Source of the DNA: Zygnema cylindricum
Lineage: Eukaryota; Streptophyta; Zygnematophyceae; Zygnematales; Zygnemataceae
Assembly (NCBI GenBank): GCA_037447655.1
Contig: JBBHKE010001371.1
Coordinates: forward strand, 62,001-126,000
Direction: 5' to 3'
DNA length: 64,000 bases
Positions 24,947 through 37,471 of this stretch are shown here, piece after piece. Below the pieces are notes generated by a model that was not told the origin of the DNA, searched no databases, and saw only the letters and a program-made list of their open reading frames with translations. The first letter of the stretch is position 1, and every line of letters starts with the position of its first letter. The translations under genes were made by a program, and so were the position numbers.

Positions 24947-27900
24947 ATGAGTGGTACAGAAGTGAAATTCTTTCTCTCCTGTGACATAGCTCGTCCTCTA
25001 CACTTCAAGTTAGAATCCCTGCATGGGCCTCTTCCAACTGGTGAGTTTTTTTTTTTTTGTTTGCATATCTTAGTGCGCCGCTCTCCCTTTCCCTCTCCGT
25101 CGTCCTCTCCCTTTTTCCTACTCTTCTTCCTTCTCTCCCCGCTTCCCCTCTCTCTATGCGCGTCTGTTTGTGGGCCTCTCCTCCCCTCCATCCGCTTGTC
25201 CTGTCACTCTGCTCCCTCTTCTGCCCTTTTCTTGCCCCTCTCTCTGTGTCCTGGAAAGCTGAATTTTTGCTGATCAGTTTTAAGACAAAGGAAAGTTTTC
25301 TGAATTTTTAGAAGTACGTAAGCTCAACATGACACACCTTTCGATTGTAAAGGAAATGGAGATTATCTCAAATTTAATATCAAGCAAAATTGGAGAAAGA
25401 CAGCCGGAAATTCTGAATTATCCAAAGTTGTAGTTGGACCGTTGGACTTTGGAAATGGAAATTTTATTCGAGGGAAAGTGTTTACAATACTGTTCTTGAC
25501 ACAAATTTATTGAATGATGCGTGGAACACATCTCGACCACTGAACTATGCAATAGTACAATGTGTAGAATTAGTGTGGAAGCACATCCTCAATTAGTTTC
25601 TTAACTTATCGAGTAACAAAAAACACATTGTTGAGGTTGCACTTACCATGGATAGACAGGAAGGGTTGTGCTTTTTATGTCTATACCAACAGGAAAACAT
25701 CCGATGGCAAATGCACGTAATAATTAGAGGTTTTGAAAGCATACAACTAGAGTCTTCAATTGGAAAAGTTTTGGGTTACAATTGCACTGAGGGTGGTGCA
25801 TAACACATTCGCATTTTGAAAGATTCAACATATCCAAAGACTTGCAGAAACTTAACTAATTGTATGGTTTATGCTGCATCGAAATGAGTTTTGAGTTGTG
25901 AGTTTGGTTAATTGTTTCAAGGAAGTGATGTGTTGAACATTGCATATTTTACAAAAGATTTGCGTTTTTTTAGCTTATTGCAATGAGATATCAAAAGCAT
26001 TAGGAATTTTTGTTCTTAATGAGTTCTTGGTATTCAAGGTAGATGTTATTTTAAATGAAGTTTTCACGTTGCTTGGTTAATGTACGTGTGTTGATATTAT
26101 AGAAACCATTGTAGATGGGCACTTGACCTATTCTCATTGTTATATATGGGTCAATCCTTGTGGACTGAAAGTTCATCGGCTCTAACTCGGTCCAGAAATT
26201 GAGAAACTGAAACATGTTGGTGGACCCCATTGATTTTTTTTTTTTTAGGATTTCTGGATCTTAGGGAGTGTGGCCAGTTATTGGTTTCTTTTGTTTGTGA
26301 AGCTTAAGATTTGAGAAGCATCGTTTAAGTTCATTTTCTAGCTATTCCTAACACAGCTTTAAGCAGCACAATTCCCTTCCACATGTATATCTCACATTTA
26401 AATATTGTCGTGATAAACCAATCTGTTTGAGTGCCGAAGGCTTCATTTTTTACATTGAGTGGCCAGCATAATGTTGCATGAATCAAAGATTCAAGTAAAA
26501 TGCTGGTACAATGTCTATATATTTTCTTACATGTAGATGCTTGTGATTGCATGCCTTCCAGACCTCATTTGTGGGATGTTCATGTCACTTACGGATTTTT
26601 CATTTAGATCATTACAACGAATTCAGTGAGAACTATCCGGTCTGCAGTACAGATGATATTTATCAAAAGGCGAAGAAGAAAGAAGACGAGAAAGTAAAGC
26701 ATGAATTAGCAGAACTTGAAGTTCACATTTTGATGTGCGAATAAGCTTGCAGTCACACTTTATTGTTGGGTTAAAGAAGAGGAATTGACTTTCTGTCCTC
26801 AAGCAATCGCATTGCTTACATTCAGTTTGTGCATTTTTGATTTGCAGCAAATCCCTCCACAGGTGACATACTGGAACCTCTTCCAGATGACCCACTATAT
26901 GATACATGGCATCCAACACCAGAATTATATGTGGAGTGTGCTATTTATATCGACGGTGTCCCATTTGGCCTCTCATCAAGGACTAGGTGTGTTTAATCAT
27001 TTGAAAGGTGTGCCCATTGTTATTCACGGCTAAACAGGGGATGAAATTACTGAATCTCTGAATGCTTCCATTTCGATGTGTGAATAGATGTGCTATTTGG
27101 TAAGATTTATTTTCTTGACAGCAATTAAGATCAGACTATGGTAATGGAAAGGAAACATTAGAATGGGGAAATTTTACTTCAAATGTTTGACTCTGGGTTT
27201 TATTACAATACCTGCTACATAGTTAGAAGTTAAATTATGATTGTTTGATTCAGGGATCCATTTTGACACCTCTGGAATTCCTCCAAGTTTTTCTGTCGAA
27301 TACACTTGAGTTAAGGGAGGAAACGAGGAATAACCTGTTACATTCTGTAAGAGCAGTTTTATAAGATTTTGTCCCTCAAATGAACTGTGTAAAGGTTATA
27401 CTATGCTAATTCTTTCTATATCCTGATTGGCTTCATAAATTATTTGCATAAATATATATAGTTACACCTTTGATAAATATTTACAAACATATGTGCGATC
27501 ACTATCGTTACACTCTCACAATTGTCTACATTGCCGTACACTTTTGATAAGTATAGACCCACTTTTTTTTTGCGTTGGCTGTAAAACTTTGTATTTTGCA
27601 TGAAACTTTTTTACTTTTTTTACGGTGGCTGACAGGCATGCGGCTTTTGAGACGAGTTGCCGATGGAGTGAATGGCTAACAATGAGTGTGAAGTACTGCG
27701 ATCTCACAGTCAACGCACAGCTTGCATTAACGGTAATGTTTTTTTCTAAATATTGGCTATCCATGTTGTCCTTGGTTCTGATTTTTTTTTATAAATAGCA
27801 ACCGGGCAGTAAAGGATTTGAGTAGTCCGTTTTCAGATTGCATGTTGCAGTTCACCAACTTTAGTATGGTCTACTCTATTAATCAACTAGGTCTGTTAGT

Positions 27901-29335
27901 GGCTCAAGTTGATGAGCTAAATCAGTTACGCGCAAAACATGTCTTAGTGTGAGATACACCTAACCTGAGAGATTTTATACCAACCTAGTGTAAGTTTCTA
28001 TTTTTAACGCACTTACAAACTTGCTAACAAAACCCACATCATAAGTGGTGAACCATTGGCAACCTGGGTCTTTGAAATGCACAGAGTGGAAATGTCTCTT
28101 CTTTTTTAATATGCTTCAATTGCTTGTTTCAGAAAAAAATAAGTAATGGGTCAGTCGGAAGGGAGGTTTGAAACAGGTTTGGGATGTGGCTCAACCACGC
28201 CACGAAGTTGCATTAGGAGCCTGTACTTTGCCTCTGTTCACACGGAATATGCAATTGAAGTGTGGGCATTTTAAGCTTCGATTGTGGCCAGGGAAAGTGG
28301 CCGATGGGTCTCTACCTTCTTCAACACCAGGGAAGGTGAGCAATTTCAAATTCACTGCCTTGATTGTTTGACCGGCGATATTGCTTTTGTTTCTTGTTCT
28401 GTTTTTGAAAAGCAAAGGTATTGGTTCTACTTTGGCACGAAGGTTTTGTTCTCGTTGAAAGTAGTGGCGATTTTTTTTTGTCTGCTTTGAAGTTCAACCA
28501 TATTGAACTTACAGGCCGGAAAGGTTGGTGAAGGCTTTTAGTTTTTCAAGGATAGCGATATACAGAGGTGCTTGATGACAAGCCAATATGGTTCTATATC
28601 TATTTTTGCTTAATTTTGCTGTGAAGAAAAGGTAACAAACAATGACTTTTGGAGCGAGAGTCATTGGGCTCAATTGACATCTTTTGTGGTTTGGTATTTA
28701 AGAGAAAATGTTTATGTTTCAGCTCTGTCTTACAATTAAAAAACAGCGATCTACTATTGTTATGTAGTTTTACTTTGTGAAGATTGTCACGATAAGATTT
28801 TTTGGGTTAAAACTTGTATTTTGCAGTTGCCCAAGCACGAACGAGGGGAAGTGGAACGTCTTGAGAAGTTGCAAAACAAATATGACTGTGGTGAGGTGGC
28901 GAAGGCTGATTGGCTGGACAGGCTGGCATTCAAAGCTATGGACCAGATTATTGAGGAGGAGAATAGTAAAAATGGCACTCGTTACCTCCAGCTTGTTATA
29001 GAGCTGCCCTCCTTTGACCATCCAGTGGTCTTTCAGGTCAATTTTCTGCTTCTTTTTCTGCTACTTTTTCTGCTCCCAGAACCTCTTTATTCACGCTTTT
29101 TCACTTCATGCTTATTTACTTGCCTCTCCGAGATCGTCATCATTTTTATTTTTGCACATAGACAAGGTGGGCAAATAGATCTTGATAACGAAAGACGCCT
29201 GAATCTTTTTGTGCACATAAGGCCGGAACTTTGACATTCAGTTTATATATTTATATAATTTTAATATATATATAAATATATACATACACATTTATATATC
29301 TATATATATACACACATATATATCTATATATATAT

Positions 29336-29376
<41 letters not shown>

Positions 29377-30972
29377 TATAAAAACAGAGGACTATAACTC
29401 ACATGAAAAATAAGTGAGTTCAAAATCAAATTATTTAAGTTGTTATTGGAGGGTTGCAGGAGCCAGGAGCACATGCCGTTTTACAGACCCCATTAGGACC
29501 TTCCAATGAATTAGTTCGTGTTTGGGATCCAGAAGTAGTACAATCACATAATCCGGCGGAACAAAAGCAGCTCAAATTGGCGAGAATGTTGAGCCGGACA
29601 GTCATTGACCGCGATTTGAAGCCCAATTCAAAGGAGAGAAAGTATGTTTATTCACGTATGTCCCTCAAGTTCTGGCGCTGTTTCTCATTTGGTGTGTATC
29701 GAGGCAACAATAAAAACAAAATGAATTGACTATGCTATATTGTTAGGATTATGGGTCTAATTAGTCAGGAAGGGAGAGAGGAAAAGGGATGATTTCTGTG
29801 GAGTCTCCATTAGAGTTCATTAACATGCACATAACCAGAAAATTTCTGAATGCTGCTTTGTTTTTACATCGCTCATACGATGATTAAAGAATTTTGCATT
29901 TAAATTTAAGTTCAGAATTTTACAACCCTCCTATGTTCCTCGATGAAGTGATCAATGGTTAGAGGTTTTGAATTGCTCGAATTGAAACATGTTGTGGGCA
30001 TTTGTAGTCCACCTTTTCTTTTTGCGTCAATTGCTTTGCTCTTTAAAAGTTCAACAGTCACTTGTTCTCCATTCTGACATTGTTTCCTGGATTTCCTGAT
30101 CATGTACCTTTTGTTAGCAGAAAAAATTATGTTTGTATACTGTTTTTATATTCTCAAACAGAACAAATGGCTTCCTTGAATATCTATGCTTTGTCACTGC
30201 AAACCCACAAACATCTGAGTCATACAATTCACATTTTGTATCAATTTTGTGATGTTTTGTAAAAATACAAATTGGCTGACAATGTTTCCTGGTCTATTTT
30301 TTGTCTGTCGCAGAGGTATTGCGAATATTTTGCAAAGGCCCTGGACTGACTATATAGAGACATGCGATTGGCAACTTTTGTGGCGATTTCGATTCTCTCT
30401 TACAGCAGATCGGAGAGCTCTCACCAAGTTCCTGAGATGTGTGGATTGGAGTGATGCACAGGTGAATTGCTCGACCGACGTGAAAGAGAGAAGGAAGAGG
30501 GAAAAGGAAAAGAAGAAAAAGAGAGAGGATAAAGGAGAAAGAAATAGGAAATAGGAAATAGGAAATAGGAAATAGGAAATAGGAAAAAGGAAAAAGGAAA
30601 GAGGTGTGGAAAAGATGTTTTCAATCCACAAATAATACACTTTCCATATGTATATAATTTTTCTGAAGACCCAAAATAATTGCTCCTTATCAGTTTTAAT
30701 AGCAAAAACGGACTGTTGCCCAGTCTGTTCAAAAGGTTTGGTTTGGACAGTGCCTCGTTTGCCGCTCCAGACATGAAATAATGAAGACTAATATGATGCA
30801 TACTTTTTTACCATACTGGAAAAATTCACCCTAATTGTAAATATCTTTTTGTTGTGCTGGATTTGGTTTGACAGGATGCAAAACAAGCAATAGAATTGAT
30901 GTACAAATGGGCACCCATCGACAGTGCAGACGCTTTGGAGCTTCTAAGTCCTGCATTCACAAGTGAAGAGGT

Positions 30973-31017
<45 letters not shown>

Positions 31018-34000
31018 ACTTTCCCTCGCCCCTCCCCCTCCTAATTCTGAACCGAAACGATCTCCTACATCCGCCATTCATTAACCACACTAAATTTGGT
31101 TCCCTAACTCATTTACCACACTAATTTTGGTTCCAACGTATACCTCCAGGTCCGTGCTTACGCTGTCTCTGTCCTCGGTCGAGCCGACGATGAAGAACTC
31201 CAATGTTATTTGCTCCAATTGGTTCAAGCCCTTCGGTACGAGAGAACCGATTTTTCAAAACTGGCGGTTTTCCTTGTGGGTCGAGGGGCAGCCAATTTTG
31301 AGCTCGGGTGTCTTCTCCATTGGTACCTTCTGGTGGAGCTTCAAGACCAGACTTATGCGGCTCGATATTCTGTCACACATCACAATTTTGTACAGGCTCT
31401 AGTTGAGGTGAGGAGGAATTTGGAGGGTTAAGGAGTTAAAAGAGTCAAAAGATTATATAGTTTTTACTTGTGGTGAGGATGATTGGGAGTGTTTAATAGT
31501 TAAAAGACTGTACAAGCTCTACTTGGAGGTGAGGAGGAATTGGGAAGATTGAACTGTTTAAAAGGCTGGAAAAATGGGATGGGGGGGGAATACAAGACCT
31601 TGGAAAGGTTCACTACTTTAGTTGAGGAGGATTTGGAAATGTTGATGAGTGGGTTAGTGGGATACAGACTTTAGTTGACCTTGGAAAGGGGGCACTACTT
31701 GAGTTGAGGAAGGATAGAAAAACTGTGGAGGCGTGGGATACAGTAGAACCTCTCTAAAACAATACTCTCGGGAGGGTTTAATTAGACAGGTTATTGAATT
31801 AAGCAGAGTCATAATTAACTATGGGCTCAACTTCAGGCCGGGGCGCAGGTATTGAACTATCGAGGTTATTGTTTTAGGCAGTATTGTTGAGGTTCTACTG
31901 TACAGAGAATTTAGTTGACCTTGGTAGGGGTACTCTTATCCAAGGTTCAGTTAAGTGTTGGTAAGTGGTAAGACAGTGGAGGAAAGGGGTCGAGAGTTTT
32001 GGTCTTGGAAGGGAGGGGATATTATTGTGTGTTGTGTTTATATCGTGGATTTTAAGGTTGTGAGTAGTAAGATAAGACACCGGATTTTTTATGGAGTGAG
32101 GTATAGTGTGTTTGTTGACGTAGGAANNNNNNNNNNCTCTCTCTCTCTCTCTGTGTGTGTGTGTGTCACTTTCCCTCCGCCCCTCCCTCTCCTCCTAATT
32201 CTGAACCGAAACGATCTCCTACATCCGCCATTCATTAACCACACTAAATTTGGTTCCCTAACTCATTTACCACACTAATTTTGGTTCCAACGTATACCTC
32301 CAGGTCCGTGCTTACGCTGTCTCTGTCCTCGGTCGAGCCGACGATGAAGAACTCCAATGTTATTTGCTCCAATTGGTTCAAGCCCTTCGGTACGAGAGAA
32401 CCGATTTTTCAAAACTGGCGGTTTTCCTTGTGGGTCGAGGGGCAGCCAATTTTGAGCTCGGGTGTCTTCTCCATTGGTACCTTCTGGTGGAGCTGCAAGA
32501 CCAGACTTATGCGGCTCGATATTCTGTCACACATCACAATTTTGTACAGGCTCTAGTTGAGGTGAGGAGGAATTTGGAGGGTTAAGGAGTTAAAAGAGTC
32601 AAAAGATTATATAGTTTTTACTTGTGGTGAGGATGATTGGGAGTGTTTAATAGTTAAAAGACTGTACAAGCAATAGTTGGAGGTGAAGAGGAATTGGGAA
32701 GATTGAACGGTTTAAAAGGCTGGAAAAATGGGATGGGGGGGGAATACAAGACCTTGGAAAGGTTCACTACTTTAGTTGAGGAGGATTTGGAAATGTTGAT
32801 GAGTGGGTTAGTGGGATACAGACTTTAGTTGACCTTGGAAAGGGGGCACTACTTGAGTTGAGGAAGGATAGAAAAACTGTGGAGGCGTGGGATACAGTAG
32901 AACCTCTCTAAAACAATACTCTCGGGAGAGTTGAATTAGACAGGTTATTGAATTAAGCAGAGTCATAATTAACTATGGGCTCAACTTCAGGCCGGGGCGC
33001 AGGTATTGAACTATCGAGGTTATTGTTTTAGGCAGTATTGTTGAGGTTCTACTGTACAGAGAATTTAGTTGACCTTGGTAGGGGTACTCTTATCCAAGGT
33101 TCAGTTAAGTGTTGGTAAGTGGTAAGACAGTGGAGGAAAGGGGTCGAGAGTTTTGGTCTTGGAAGGGAGGGGATATTATTGTGTGTTGTGTTTATATCGT
33201 GGATTTTAAGGTTGTGAGTAGTAAGATAAGACACCGGATTTTTTATGGAGTGAGGTATAGTGTGTTTGTTGACGTAGGAAGGGAAGGAAGGAAGTGTAGT
33301 TGGTACTGATTCTGAGGTGAAATAAAGTTATTAGGCAGTCAACAATATTCATATGGAAATGCATAGTGAAACTGAAGGGTTGTAAGGCTTGTTTAGTAAA
33401 GCGAAAATAAATGGCAAGTCGAATCTAGAATTCAGTAGTGACAGGAAAAACAGTTTCTGAATGTCTCTCTGGTTTTTCTGTACACTTGTTGTGTTTCTGT
33501 TTTAACTGGTTTCGAAGGGTTGATATGTGGATTTTCTGTTTCTTTTTTGTAATTTTGACCTCCTTCGTCAGACTCTGAAGTCTTTCTTTTCCTTTTTTCA
33601 ATGAATTGGTCAAAGGGATGCCTGTAAATCTGATATTTGCAATTTTTCAATTATTTACCTCCGTGGTTGGAGTCTGAAGTATTTTTTTGCTCGTTTTTCA
33701 CTGAATCGGTTGAAGGGATGCAGCGAAAACCGGAGGGTGAAAAAATGTACAATGCTTTGCATCGACAAATTGGACTCGCAGCTCAATTGGGAATTATTAC
33801 TACGGAATTAAAAACTGTGAGAGGAGGTGCGAGTAAGAAAGTGGAAAGACTACGGCAAATGTTGGGACTCAACAGTGGAATGTCGGAACTTTTTAGTCAA
33901 GAAAATGTGAGGAAAAAATGACAAAATATTATTGATAATCTTTTAATAGAGTTTTCAGAAGGGAAATTTTCTCTGACGGGGAAATTCTTTTATACGGTTG

Positions 34001-37000
34001 TTTTCTCATGTTACGTTTGAATAACTATATGACTTTCTGGCAACTCATCTGCTGGCATTTCTTTCGTTAGAAAAGTTAGGTTCCTTATTTTCTCATTCCA
34101 GTATTGTCTGTTTCTTAACATTGAACTTGTTTTGAGATATGAAAAGAGAGGCACGTTTAACATAGTTACATTTTTTTGTTTTCTTTCCTTTCTTTTTTGG
34201 TGGTCTTGTAGCCATTACCTTTGCCTTTAAATCCTCGAACGAAAGTTGTCGGTGTCATTGGGGAAGAATCAACCGTTTTTAAAAGTGCTTTGAATCCTCT
34301 TCGCATCACTTTTTTAACAGAGACAGGTGAAAAATGCTCAGTAATGTACAAAAAAGGCGACGACTTACGGCAGGATCAGTTGGTACTTCTTTTTTCCCCT
34401 TTTGCCCTGGATGTAAATACTGCTTTTCATTAACAAACTACGATTTTTTAGTGTATGAGAAGGTTATTTTCCATTATAGAAGTGTATTTTATTTCACTAT
34501 GGAATCCTGGAGGATGTCTCCACTTTGTCATCAGAAAAGGGTTGAGAAATTCGCAGATTTAACTGCGTTAGGGAGTCTATTTACTTGACCATGTGGTATT
34601 TTCTGAAAGTAAGGTTTTTTTTTTAACTTTTTAAATTAGTTGTTCATTACTAGTATTTGGTATTCTTAGATTTTGCTGTGGATTTTGCTAACTAAAGGGT
34701 GGCAGTATTTCTGGAATCCTAACAGAATTCCATTTTCACTTTACACTTGTGAGACTACACCATGAATTGATTTACGAAATTTACAACATATAATATTTAT
34801 GTGGGGTTTATATTAGTGTTATTAATTCTTATTTAGGTCTGAGCTAGGCGGACTATGTTGGACCACTCACAAAATTAGAGTTAAGAAAAAAAAGCAATCA
34901 GTATTATTAACGCCAAAAATACCCGGCACTGAATGAGTGTTATTAGGGCTAAAAGCAATTCACGGTGTTAGGACACTTTTAGACATTTAGACCAATATTG
35001 AAGGTCCAATGATACAGAAACAAGTTAGAGAATGTCAACAAAAGAAGAGGATGGAATGTCACTTTCTTAGTATACTGCTTCCTTCTTTCTCCCTGATTAG
35101 TGGATACTATTTCTAAAGTAGCTTGATTACGAGACCACTTCTCCATACACGGGTATTCTTAAGCTAATTCTGATTCTGGTTCTGTTTCTTTTTGGATTGA
35201 TTCTGATTCTGATTTTGTTTCTGACTCTAACTAACCTCGGATTCTAATCCTAAGTCTTTCTCCTAAGCCTTTTTATTTTTGACCTTTGGTGAATAGATTA
35301 TCCAAATGGTATCACTAATGGACCGACTTTTGAAGAAAGAAAATCTTGATTTGCGCTTAACTCCTTATCGAGTATTAGCGACAGGAGCCAATGACGGCCT
35401 TCTGGAATTTGTGCCATCCATGCCTTTGGCACAGGTGAGGGGAGAAAACTTTTGAATTTTTAATCGAAACATTGTTGACCAAACTTGTTTATTTGTTTTT
35501 GAGTTCTATGTTGAAATCCTTATATGGGAATGCTGTGGACCCAGTTTTACTGCATGAAAATTGAAGGAGACAAACGTCTCAAACTATTATCTCAAAGAAT
35601 GCACCCTTTTTTTTTGCAGTCTTTAGAGTTATCATAGTAATATCAACCTATTATTGGGTGCTTATAAACAGATAGTAACCCGCAAGGTTGTCTTTTTTTT
35701 GTCTCAAAATATATTATTTCTTTAATATTGCAGAAGATTGACTCTTTTAATACCTCATAAGATTGACAATATTTCGTCTTGTTACTGAAATTGCAGGTTT
35801 TAGCTGAATATCGAACAATTGTACGGTTTCTCGCTCGTCATCATCCTGATCCTCACGGACCTTTTGGTCTCACAGCAGATTGTTTGGATACTTTTGTAAA
35901 AAGTTGTGCCGGTTATTGTGTTATTATGTATATATTAGGAGTTGGTGACAGGTAAATGTCAATTCGACACGATCAACACCTGAAACGAAATGCGATTCGA
36001 CTTCTTTACTGAATTTTGAATTTTAAATAGATTACACGAGTAGGTTATCTTGTCAATCAGGAAAAACGTTGTTCTCACCTAGATGTTATTGAATTCTTGA
36101 AACGAAGATAATAGATTTCCAAACACAAAATCAATTTTTTTTAATGGAAAGTATTGTGCGCAAAGACGAAGAAGAACACCCTGATTTTATTCTGTTAGCG
36201 ATAGTAAAATTTAATGACGTTGAAAATGAAAAAAATAGGAACATGACGAAACGACATATAGACTTAAAGTGAAATCACATTGTCAAACAAATAGTAAGAT
36301 AAGAAGTAAAACAGGGCCTTGTTGTACTTAGTTTTGAGCTATAAAGAGGTTAAGGTTTGTGGAATTTACAGCAAAAATTTTGGGTGTTCGTTTTTTGATA
36401 TTTTCAGGCATTTGGATAATCTCTTACTTTGTGATGATGGGCGTCTTTTCCACATTGATTTTGGTTTCATTCTTGGGAGAGATCCGAAACCATTTCCACC
36501 TCCAGACGTTTGTGGTGGTGGTGCTGGGTGCGGCTGAAAGGGAGAGAGAGTGAGGAGGAAAGAGACGGTGAGATACTGGATCTCCAGATTAGGAATAGTC
36601 TGAAGCATTTTCGAGGTTGGTTTCGGAAATAATGTTATCTTTAGGAAGAGTTCAAGAGGGGGAGAAGAACACTCCGGGTTGGAGACGAGAAGGTCGATGG
36701 GTTGGAGAAGGTTAATTTGATTTCCGTCGGTTTAAAGTATTAATATTTAATTTTGTGGATTTGGTGGAACAGTTTGCATTACGGCCGGTTTAAGTCATAT
36801 TGCTGCGAGGCGTTCAATATTTTGAGGAAATCTAGTAATCTCATCCTCAACCTATTTCACTTAATGGCGGGAGCAAATATTCCGGATATCGCATCAGATC
36901 CTCAAAAAGGCATTTCCAAGGTATACTGTAATCCTTATAATGTTGGGTATTTATACAAATCTTTAAAACTGGGTCTATCTGGACAGAGACGTAGTTTGTG

Positions 37001-37471
37001 AATGGGTTTCTCTTTTTTTTTTGTCAGTATTTTGGGATAGGTGTTTACATCTGTATTTGTTTATGTTTGGGATTACAAACGAACGCACTTTATTAATTCC
37101 CTAATCAAGATTAACACAGTAGAAGAGAAGACTAAAAAAGCCGGAAAAGGAGTAAAGAAGCTAAGAGAGGGAACGGGAGTAGAATGTGGATAGGAGGGCG
37201 AATGTTTTGTTTGCTGAATGTGAAACCTGGTTGGACATATCTGGTCGATTCATTACATTTGCCAAAAGTCAAAAAATGGCAAAACTCGATCGTTTACGGT
37301 CTTGTTTTTTTTTTTTTTTCTTTTTTTTTGCAGCTTCGAAGTAAATTCAGATTAGATCTTGACGATGAAGCGGCTGTCCAATACTTTCAGTCTCTTATAA
37401 ATGAGTCGGTCAGTGCTCTTTTCCCACAAATGGTGGAAACAATTCATAGATGGGCTCAATATTGGCGGTAA
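24947..37471 (+). CDS. VPS34: class III phosphatidylinositol 3-kinase VPS34
   Basis: Makes PI3P on endosomal and pre-autophagosomal membranes, with VPS15 and ATG6 as partners in plants (family knowledge). Exons: 24947-25040, 26848-26986, 27636-27732, 28177-28335, 28827-29036, 29460-29641, 30314-30461, 30875-30970, 31150-31407, 33724-33906, 34212-34382, 35297-35434, 35797-35951, 36408-36507, 36773-36920, 37334-37471; about 805 residues recovered. C2 domain ~1-233, helical (PIK) domain ~290-460, kinase to the C-terminal HRWAQYWR. Catalytic residues: ATP-site Lys569 before GDDLRQ, Asp676 and Asn681 of DRHLDN, Asp694 of DFG. Oddities: exon 31150-31407 is repeated at 32304-32561 around an N gap; phase breaks between 36507 and 36773, where the conserved KEMVEAMGG-type activation loop should lie. 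Exon 2 was chosen so that phase 1 joins; a frame at 26609 may be an alternative exon. Confidence 0.9.
25072..25256. repeat. pyrimidine-rich tract in VPS34 intron 1
   Basis: CTCTCC/TTCCC-rich low-complexity DNA on the sense strand early in intron 1. ORFs at 24829-25311 on both strands are products of this composition. Confidence 0.7.
29338..29371. repeat. (CA)n microsatellite in VPS34 intron 5
   Basis: About 16 CA units flanked by TATATA-rich sequence (29245-29337). Confidence 0.85.
30541..30600. repeat. (GGAAATA)n tandem repeat in VPS34 intron 7
   Basis: Five or more 7-bp units drifting to GGAAAAA at the right end, preceded by a GAAAGAG-rich stretch just after the exon donor. Confidence 0.8.
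30972..31014. repeat. (CT)n microsatellite at the VPS34 intron 8 donor
   Basis: It starts within four bases of the 5' splice site (GAG|GTAACTCTCT). It also marks the left edge of the 1.15-kb duplicated block, which restarts with the same CT run after the N gap. Confidence 0.85.
31739..31902. mobile_element. TA-flanked MITE (CAGTAGAACCTC family)
   Basis: Ends TACAGTAGAACCTC and GAGGTTCTACTGTA are perfect inverted repeats around a ~160-bp non-coding body. TA borders suggest a Tc1/mariner-type origin. A second copy at 32893-33056 is part of the larger duplication. Confidence 0.75.
32127..32136. other. assembly gap (10 Ns)
   Basis: Ten ambiguous bases, directly between the two copies of the duplicated block. 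Confidence 0.99.
32304..32561 (+). other. second copy of VPS34 exon 9
   Basis: Same 258 bases, phase 0 at both ends, with intact AG acceptor and GT donor. If both copies were spliced in, the helical domain would gain an 86-residue repeat without a frameshift. Family members have this segment once, so a false duplication at the gap is the simpler explanation. Confidence 0.85.

Larger units (their letters stand above)
30972..33280. repeat. 1154-bp tandem duplication around an assembly gap
   Basis: The block from the CT run through ~32126 recurs from 32137 to ~33280 with a period of 1154 bp (exon copies start at 31150 and 32304). The copies differ at only a few positions, for example CTTCAAG versus CTGCAAG in the exon, and the second copy has a GTGTGTGT variation in its microsatellite. 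It includes VPS34 exon 9 and a TA-flanked MITE. The junction is ten Ns. Confidence 0.9.

Noticed and set aside
27254-27347. Candidate VPS34 exon between 26986 and 27636
   Set aside because: Every usable phase hits a stop; exon 26848-26986 joins 27636-27732 perfectly and matches the family.
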